Part shown: positions 1-5,360 of the stretch, piece by piece | Position numbering within the stretch: position 1 is the stretch's first letter | Layout: the number at the start of each line of letters is the position of its first letter | Assembly (NCBI GenBank): GCA_947178015.1 | Contig: CAMWWW010000012.1 | Span: 1 to 16,376, forward strand | Source of the DNA: an uncultured Clostridia bacterium | GTDB lineage: Bacteria > Bacillota > Clostridia > Lachnospirales > Lachnospiraceae | DNA length: 16,376 bases | Direction of reading: 5' to 3' | Translations under genes and position numbers: made by a program | The notes under the pieces: generated by a model | Told to the model about the DNA's origin: nothing | What the model saw: the letters and a program-made list of their open reading frames with translations, nothing else | Databases searched by the model: none

Positions 1-10
1 GTCATTTATT

Positions 11-268
11 ATGATAATAAATCCAGATGAGTTGCGTCATATTTGGAAAGAAACGGGAAGAGAATTAGGAGATTTTGAAGCATACAAGAAACGGGTTTCT
101 GAGATCAAAGAAGCTTATGAGAAAATGAAAGGTGTAAAAAACAAGCCTGACTTTATTGAGGTATATAATCGGGTGAGTGATGTAGTGGAAAAAGTTATTG
201 TAAATACTGCTCCGTATTCTTCGGGAGTAGCTACTGCTTCATATATTGCAAATAGCCTGTCTCAATGA
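11..268 (+). CDS. Small hypothetical protein, possibly WXG100-like, start uncertain
   Basis: An 85-residue open frame, or longer, because the frame stays open to the window edge and the first ten bases show no ribosome binding site. The true start may therefore lie outside the window. The protein is hydrophilic and looks mostly helical, with no signal peptide, no membrane segment and no cysteine. Its N-terminus (INPDELR) and helix-rich make-up vaguely recall WXG100-like small secreted proteins, but there is no WxG motif, so this is a weak guess. Base composition is more AT-rich than in the genes that follow. The stop codon overlaps the promoter of the next gene, so the two are probably separate transcription units. 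I do not recognise the family. Confidence 0.6.
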   Translation: MIINPDELRHIWKETGRELGDFEAYKKRVSEIKEAYEKMKGVKNKPDFIEVYNRVSDVVEKVIVNTAPYSSGVATASYIANSLSQ

Positions 269-274
269 TATAAT
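246..274 (+). promoter_or_regulatory. Sigma-A promoter with extended -10 for the binding protein-chemoreceptor pair
   Basis: The -35 box is TTGCAA at 246-251 (four of six to consensus), the spacer is 17 bp, and the -10 box is a perfect TATAAT at 269-274 preceded by TG at 266-267, an extended -10. The TGA stop of the upstream small gene lies inside the promoter. Transcription would start near 281, about 33 nt before the next start codon. Confidence 0.75.
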
Positions 275-313
275 ATCTCCAGAAAGAACGGGAATATAAA
301 GGGTGGAATTTAT

Positions 314-1546
314 ATGAGAAAAAGAATAGGTGGATTACTTCTTGGGGTTTTGTGTGCCACAGTGCTGGTAGGGTGTAGTGCGGCGGAAAAAGAGACTTTG
401 GAGAGTACAGAGCCTCAAAAAGTTGAACTGGTGGTCTGGGGAGCTGAGGAAGATACCGAATTGATGAACCAGATTATTCAGAGTTTTCAGGCAAATTATC
501 AGGGACAGGCAGAGTTTCAGATCAGTTTTCAGATACAGGGAGAATCACAGTGTAAGGATGTATTGCTTGGCGGATTGGAGGATGGGGCGGACGTATTCAC
601 CTTTGCGGATGATCAGTTAAATGCTTTAGCTGCTGCCGGAGCATTGGACCCTATCGAGAATGAGGATATAATCAGGAATAGAAATCTTTCAAGCACAGTA
701 GCGGCAGCCACAGTAAACAATCAGCTTTATGCGTATCCATTGACAGCAGATAATGGATATTTTTTATATTATAATAAAAAATACATCACAGAAGAACAGG
801 TTAAGACATTGGATGGTATACTAGAAGCTGCGGCTGCAAATAATAAATTATTTACCATGGATTGGTCCTCGGCATGGTATGTGTATGCTTTCTTCGGGAA
901 TACAGGGCTTGAAATTGGGCTTAACGACGATGGGATCACGAATTTTTGCACATGGAATCAGACAGATGGGAATATCCGCGGGATTGATGTAGCGAAGGCG
1001 ATGCTTCAGATTGCGAAAAGTCCGGGTTTTGCTAGTCGTACAGATGAAGAATTTCTATATGGAGTGAAGGACGGCTCCGTGATCGCGGGGGTTAGTGGTG
1101 TGTGGAATTCTGTCGCGGTAAAAGAGGCGTGGGGAGAAGATGCCGGCGCCGCCAAGCTGCCAACCTATAACTGCAACGGCAGCCAAGTGCAGATGGCTTC
1201 TTTTTCTGGATGTAAATTGATCGGCGTTAATGCTTATTCGGAACATCCCGAATGGGCGTCTAAGCTTGCAGAATGGATCACGGATGAAGCGAATCAGCAG
1301 CTTCGTTTTGAGATGCGTGGGCAGGGTCCATCCAATATTGTGGTCGCAGATTCTACAGAGATCAAGAAATCTCCGGCGATCGCCGCTCTGTTAGAGCAGT
1401 CTGAGTTTTCACAGCTTCAGCGGGTAGGAGGCAAGTTTTGGGACCCTGTTTCAAAATTTGCGGAGAATATGGCAGCAGGAAATCCTTCTGGACAAAGCCT
1501 GCAAGAGCAGCTAGATGAGATGGTGGAAGGTGTCACTGCAAGATAG
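314..1546 (+). CDS. Extracellular solute-binding lipoprotein (maltose-binding-like family)
   Basis: A 410-residue secreted lipoprotein. Residues 1-20 form a signal peptide with basic start MRKR, a hydrophobic core and lipobox LVGC with the lipidated Cys at 21. The mature part has the layout of family 1 carbohydrate ABC-transporter binding proteins: a VVWGAEED strand near the N-terminus, a YAYPLTADNGYFLYYNKKY stretch at about residues 138-156 typical of the hinge region, and a late FSGCKLIGVNAYSEHPEWA segment. The fold assignment rests on this pattern, and the ligand cannot be read from sequence. The ribosome binding site is AAAGGGTGG at 298-306. No permease or ATPase gene is adjacent. The next gene, 31 bp on, is a chemoreceptor, which suggests a role in presenting ligand to that receptor instead of, or as well as, transport. 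That role is inference. Confidence 0.88.
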   Translation: MRKRIGGLLLGVLCATVLVGCSAAEKETLESTEPQKVELVVWGAEEDTELMNQIIQSFQANYQGQAEFQISFQIQGESQCKDVLLGGLEDGADVFTFADDQLNALAAAGALDPIENEDIIRNRNLSSTVAAATVNNQLYAYPLTADNGYFLYYNKKYITEEQVKTLDGILEAAAANNKLFTMDWSSAWYVYAFFGNTGLEIGLNDDGITNFCTWNQTDGNIRGIDVAKAMLQIAKSPGFASRTDEEFLYGVKDGSVIAGVSGVWNSVAVKEAWGEDAGAAKLPTYNCNGSQVQMASFSGCKLIGVNAYSEHPEWASKLAEWITDEANQQLRFEMRGQGPSNIVVADSTEIKKSPAIAALLEQSEFSQLQRVGGKFWDPVSKFAENMAAGNPSGQSLQEQLDEMVEGVTAR

Positions 1547-1577
1547 TACATAGATCGAAAGGATTTGTGAATGTAAG

Positions 1578-3164
1578 ATGAAGAAAAAACTCACAATACA
1601 ACAACGTTTGATGCTTCCGATTATTCTGTTGGGAGTGGTGGCATGGATCTCAAATGCCCTGTCTGTTTTTGGTATCAATAACGTAAATTTCAATGCTTCG
1701 AAAATTGTAGACAATTATATGGTTGGTTTAGAAACATTGCAGAATATCCGCCACACAACCACAAATATTCATAAGCTGGCTCTGTCGCATATTGTCGCGA
1801 TGGACTATAACACGATGATTGTTGTCGTGGCGCAGATCAAAGAAGAAGAAAACCTATTAGAAACCTATTTAAAAGAATATGAAAACTATATTGCCGCGGA
1901 GGAGGAAGCGATCTACGCGCAGCTTTTGGATAACTATAATTCCTTTCGGCATGCGTTGGTTTATCTTGTATGTGCAAGTGCGGACAGCAAAACGCAGGAG
2001 GCCTATGCCTGTGCGAATGGGGATGTCGCCCGCTTCGGTTCTGCCATTACAAGCAATATTGATGAGCTGTATGCGGCTGTAAGTGCAAGGACAGCCAGTG
2101 CAAGACAGAAGCTCTTGTTCGTCTACATAATCTCCTTGATCCTCTCTGTTGCGTCAACAGTTTCCTGCTTGGTATTGGTGTTTGCCGCTATCCGAATCAT
2201 TAAGAAATATGTGATAGCGCCGATTCAGGGTGCGGTGGATACTCTGCAAGAAAGTTCACGCAAACTTGACGAGGTGACGGGCGAGGTGCTAAAGCACACC
2301 CGCACGTCAGAGAAAAGCGCCAGTGGTCTTTCCCACCTTGCAGGCTCTCTGTCCATGGCAATCCAGAAGGTGGCCAATAATGCAGTGATAATTAACAACA
2401 ATGCTACAGCCATCAAGGGGGATGTGCATGGCATGGCAGAAGAATGTAGTGCCATCACAGAGTATTCCTCTGCGATGAAGATTCGGGCAAATGAAATGGA
2501 GGCAGCAGCGCAGACCAACACAGAGATAATTCGAAAGAAGACAGCCGATATTTTGGAGGTGCTGGAACAAGCAATTGAAAACAGCAAGAGTGTCGATCAG
2601 GTTGACAAACTGACAAAGGATATCGTGGCAATCTCATCCATGACAAATCTGATTGCTCTTAACGCTTCTATAGAAGCCATGCATGCCGGCGAGGCAGGAA
2701 AAGGCTTTGCTGTCGTAGCAACGGAGATCAAAGCCCTAGCAGGCTCTTGTAGTGAAACAGCAGGTCGTATTCAGGAGGTTAATCAGATTGTTACGGACGC
2801 CGTATATAATTTGTCAAAACATTCTCAGGACATGGCAGATTATCTGAGCGAAACCATTTTGATGGAATTTCAGGAGTTTGTCCGTTCTGGAAGACAATAC
2901 AAAGAGGACGCTGAATATGTAAAGGAACGGATCGATGCATTTAACAGCAGAACCGACCGCCTTAGAAATTCTATGACGGAGATAGCAGATTCCATCGGAA
3001 GCATTACAAAAGCGATTGATGATGGTGCTTCCGGGATTACTGGAGTGGCAGACAGCACGAAGAGCTTGGTCGAGGACATGACAGACATCACAGATCGCAT
3101 GGATACAAACCGAGAGATTGTAGAAGAGCTGAAAAAGCAGATGGAAGTATTTGCTGATTTTTAA
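1578..3164 (+). CDS. Membrane methyl-accepting chemotaxis protein
   Basis: A 528-residue chemoreceptor. TM1 is at about residues 11-32 and TM2 at about 184-209. Between them lies an extracellular region of about 150 residues that looks all-helical, like four-helix-bundle MCP sensor domains. A HAMP-like segment follows TM2, and the cytoplasmic coiled coil has its hairpin tip near residues 350-375. The tip reads TNLIALNASIEA then MHAGEAGKGFAVVA, the part that contacts CheA and CheW. The usual EAARAGE is EAMHAGE here, so the conserved Arg is His369. The gene lies 31 bp after the binding lipoprotein and is probably co-transcribed with it. The best ribosome binding site, GAAAGG at 1557-1562, is rather far (15 nt) from this ATG, and no better in-frame start exists. 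No CheR-tethering C-terminal pentapeptide is seen. Confidence 0.93.
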   Translation: MKKKLTIQQRLMLPIILLGVVAWISNALSVFGINNVNFNASKIVDNYMVGLETLQNIRHTTTNIHKLALSHIVAMDYNTMIVVVAQIKEEENLLETYLKEYENYIAAEEEAIYAQLLDNYNSFRHALVYLVCASADSKTQEAYACANGDVARFGSAITSNIDELYAAVSARTASARQKLLFVYIISLILSVASTVSCLVLVFAAIRIIKKYVIAPIQGAVDTLQESSRKLDEVTGEVLKHTRTSEKSASGLSHLAGSLSMAIQKVANNAVIINNNATAIKGDVHGMAEECSAITEYSSAMKIRANEMEAAAQTNTEIIRKKTADILEVLEQAIENSKSVDQVDKLTKDIVAISSMTNLIALNASIEAMHAGEAGKGFAVVATEIKALAGSCSETAGRIQEVNQIVTDAVYNLSKHSQDMADYLSETILMEFQEFVRSGRQYKEDAEYVKERIDAFNSRTDRLRNSMTEIADSIGSITKAIDDGASGITGVADSTKSLVEDMTDITDRMDTNREIVEELKKQMEVFADF

Positions 3165-3208
3165 GAGGACAAAAGTGAAAGAAGAATGGAATTTAGAAGA
3201 AAAATAGA

Positions 3209-3237
3209 TTGGAATTGGAAGTAAAATGCGATATAAT
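3209..3237 (+). promoter_or_regulatory. Sigma-A promoter for the FIST-chemoreceptor-GTPase genes
   Basis: The -35 box is TTGGAA at 3209-3214 (four of six), the spacer is 17 bp and the -10 box is a perfect TATAAT at 3232-3237. It lies in the 203-bp gap after the first chemoreceptor gene. Transcription would start near 3244, giving a leader of about 120 nt before the FIST gene. Confidence 0.7.
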
Positions 3238-3260
3238 AGACGGAAAAGACCAAATTATGC

Positions 3261-3371
3261 ATGGAGACAGTTGGATATTTGATAGACTTTCTCAAGCAGA
3301 AGCTACCAACAAGCAGAGAAAACTGCGCAGGTATTTACACTAAAAAGGAAAAGAAAGGAAGAATGGGATGA
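3261..3371 (+). CDS. Possible 36-codon leader ORF overlapping the FIST start
   Basis: An ATG at 3261 opens 36 codons that end in a TGA at 3369-3371, overlapping the FIST start codon as ATGA. This arrangement often marks translational coupling. The ribosome binding site is weak (GGAAAAG at 3242-3248, 12 nt away). The C-terminal part is Lys-rich simply because it encodes the Shine-Dalgarno region of the next gene. The product, beginning METVGYLIDFLKQK, resembles nothing I know. It may be chance, and the FIST gene has its own ribosome binding site. Confidence 0.22.
   Translation: METVGYLIDFLKQKLPTSRENCAGIYTKKEKKGRMG
3270..3310 (+). other. Imperfect stem-loop in the leader of the FIST gene
   Basis: GTTGG at 3270-3274 can pair with CCAAC at 3306-3310, and inside it CTTTCT (3287-3292) can pair imperfectly with AGAAG (3298-3302). 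A smaller GCAG/CTGC hairpin follows at 3313-3326. Together they could fold the leader downstream of the 3209-3237 promoter. I see none of the conserved core of the cyclic-di-GMP riboswitches. No poly-U tract follows, so it is not an intrinsic terminator. Confidence 0.25.
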
Positions 3372-4420
3372 AGCAAATTTTTGGGATGAGCCAGAAGGGA
3401 GATCTGAAGGAGGCAGTGAAAGGGCTGTCAAAACCGCAGGTAATACTTCTGATGTCAAACAAGAACCAGTTTGAAGCCCATGTGGCACAGTTAAAAAAGC
3501 TTTTTCCAAATACTCCAAGTATAGGTTGTATGGGCATGAGCTATGATACTAGGATTGTGGAGGAAGGCGTTGGAGTTATCGCATACTATGGTGTTGCCGC
3601 TGTGACGAATGTACTTGAGCAGGCTTCTTTGGTGCCGGTAAAATATATTGGGCGCTTGGAGCAGGATATGGAGAAAATTAAGGCAGATGCTAAGGATACG
3701 GTCTGCATTGATTTCTGTTCAGGCAATGATGCCTGTGTGCTGACGACAGCGCACAGTATGCTGAAAAAAAGACAGATCTCCTTAGTTGGAGGGACCGGCG
3801 GGGAAGGCAAGATTTCTGTGAATGGCAAGATATATGAAGACGCCTGTGCCTACGCCCTAATTAAAAATCAGACTGGAAGGGTGAAAGTATATAAGGAGAA
3901 TATATACAAGCCGATGGGACAGTACCGCCTGATTGCCTCTGAGACGGACAGAGGCCGTTATCTTTTGGGGATGTTAAATGGAAAGCCGGCGAAGAAGGTC
4001 TATATGGAGATGCTGGATGTGAAGGAAGAGGATATCTGCACGCAGACCTTTCAGAATCCTCTTGGGAAGCTGAGCGGGGAGGACATCTGCATTATCTCGA
4101 TACAGGCAGTGGAGGGGGATGCGCTTACCTGTTATCGTCAGGTGAATGATTCGGATGTCCTGACCATGCTGGAGCTGGTAGATTATAAGCAGACTGTGCA
4201 GGAAACCATACATACTATACAGGGGGAATTTGAGCATGTCTCCGCTGTGTTTTCGGTAAATTGTCTGTTTCGTTATAAGTTGTTTAGCCAGAACAATGAT
4301 ATGGCGGAGTATTTGAGCGCTATGGCGGCGCTGGGGGATCACGCGGGATTTATCGGTTATGGGGAGCATTTTAATAATCAATTTGTCAATCAATCGATGT
4401 CGTGTGTGGTATTTGAGTAA
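3368..4420 (+). CDS. FIST-domain sensory protein
   Basis: A 350-residue cytoplasmic protein with no signal peptide or membrane segment. It carries both FIST domains. The N-terminal part (about residues 20-180) shows PSIGCMGMSY, the strand VGVIAYYG and the glycine loop VGGTGGEG. The C-terminal part (about 185-350) ends in the typical GFIGYGEHFNNQFVNQSMS then CVVFE. FIST domains are predicted small-ligand sensors, often tied to chemotaxis and two-component proteins. Here there is no fused output domain. The next gene, 27 bp on, is a soluble chemoreceptor that lacks a sensor domain, so this protein is probably its sensing partner; that pairing is inference. The ribosome binding site is AAAGGAA at 3354-3360. 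An ATG five bases upstream is out of frame and closes at once. Confidence 0.9.
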   Translation: MKQIFGMSQKGDLKEAVKGLSKPQVILLMSNKNQFEAHVAQLKKLFPNTPSIGCMGMSYDTRIVEEGVGVIAYYGVAAVTNVLEQASLVPVKYIGRLEQDMEKIKADAKDTVCIDFCSGNDACVLTTAHSMLKKRQISLVGGTGGEGKISVNGKIYEDACAYALIKNQTGRVKVYKENIYKPMGQYRLIASETDRGRYLLGMLNGKPAKKVYMEMLDVKEEDICTQTFQNPLGKLSGEDICIISIQAVEGDALTCYRQVNDSDVLTMLELVDYKQTVQETIHTIQGEFEHVSAVFSVNCLFRYKLFSQNNDMAEYLSAMAALGDHAGFIGYGEHFNNQFVNQSMSCVVFE

Positions 4421-4447
4421 GATTAGGAATATGAGGAGGAACCTACA

Positions 4448-5359
4448 ATGTTGTTATCCAAGAAAAAGGATTTGTATCCACTGTTTCATGTCTCGGACAG
4501 CTTAAAGAGTTACAGGGAGGATCTGGCGGTGAAGGAAGTGCGCTCGCTAAAGGAGCTTCAGGAGATTGAGAGTGCGTTTCATACTGTACTGGAGGAAAAT
4601 GCCGTGCTTAAGGAGAAGCTCCATTCCTTTCATGATATGTTTGAGGAGGTCGGACAGATATCAGGGCAGTTTGCTGATGTGAAGCAAGATATTGAAGGTT
4701 CTGTAAGTAAGGCGCAGGCGCAGGTGAACGGGCTTAGGGAGAGCGCAGAGCAGGTTCAGGAGCATTTTGATAAGATACAGGATACTTTTGTGGATTTTCA
4801 GGAGTCCATCACACAGATACGAAATTGTATGCGTCAGATCGTGACCATTGCGAATGAGACGAATATTCTCGCCATGAACGCTTCCATAGAGGCGGCGAGA
4901 GCGGGCGAGCAGGGAAAAGGTTTTGCTGTTGTTGCAGGTGAGGTGAAGAGACTGGCGAATGAGATTAAGCTTCTGGTGAAAAATGTTGATGTAAGCATTA
5001 ATGATGTGAACAGTGGCACAGACAAGATGAATCTTAGCATAGCGACCTCAAAGACGGCGCTTGGGCGAAGCATAGACAATGTTGATATGACCTATCAGAT
5101 GTTTGATCACATTACCACAGCCGCGGGTGGGGCAGAGAAGGTTCAGGATCAGATTACAGGAGCGATGGATGCGTCGCAGAGGCGGCTGGATGAAGTGACC
5201 ATGTCTTTTGAGGAGACAGAAAGGCAGTTTGAGGTGGTGAGAGAACATATTATTAAGGCAAATGAGTTAGGCACCACAAAGAGTTCTATGTTTGAAGATA
5301 TTGATAATATGCTGTCACAGGTGGAGCCGCTTGTGAGAGAGCTGGAGAGAAAGCATTAA
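4448..5359 (+). CDS. Soluble methyl-accepting chemotaxis protein without a sensor domain
   Basis: A 303-residue protein with no membrane segment. Apart from a short N-terminus (about residues 1-30) it is one long coiled-coil hairpin. The tip is well conserved, with ETNILAMNASIEAARAGEQG around residues 137-156 (Arg151 is the usual Arg) followed by KGFAVVAGEVKRLANE, so it should dock to CheA and CheW. The arm after the tip is about 150 residues and the arm before it about 110. There is no PAS, GAF, Cache or HAMP domain, so input must come from a partner. The FIST protein encoded just upstream is the obvious candidate. The ribosome binding site is a perfect AGGAGGA at 4434-4440, 7 nt before the ATG. 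The stop codon is one base from the start of the GTPase gene. Confidence 0.92.
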   Translation: MLLSKKKDLYPLFHVSDSLKSYREDLAVKEVRSLKELQEIESAFHTVLEENAVLKEKLHSFHDMFEEVGQISGQFADVKQDIEGSVSKAQAQVNGLRESAEQVQEHFDKIQDTFVDFQESITQIRNCMRQIVTIANETNILAMNASIEAARAGEQGKGFAVVAGEVKRLANEIKLLVKNVDVSINDVNSGTDKMNLSIATSKTALGRSIDNVDMTYQMFDHITTAAGGAEKVQDQITGAMDASQRRLDEVTMSFEETERQFEVVREHIIKANELGTTKSSMFEDIDNMLSQVEPLVRELERKH

Positions 5360-5360
5360 T

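Noticed and set aside
3175..3207. Ten-codon GTG-started ORF after the first chemoreceptor gene
   Set aside because: It is too short to judge and lies upstream of the promoter at 3209-3237; nothing suggests it is used.
3240..3367. Cyclic-di-GMP riboswitch in the FIST leader
   Set aside because: I could not find the conserved core bases of the GEMM-I or GEMM-II classes; only generic inverted repeats are present.
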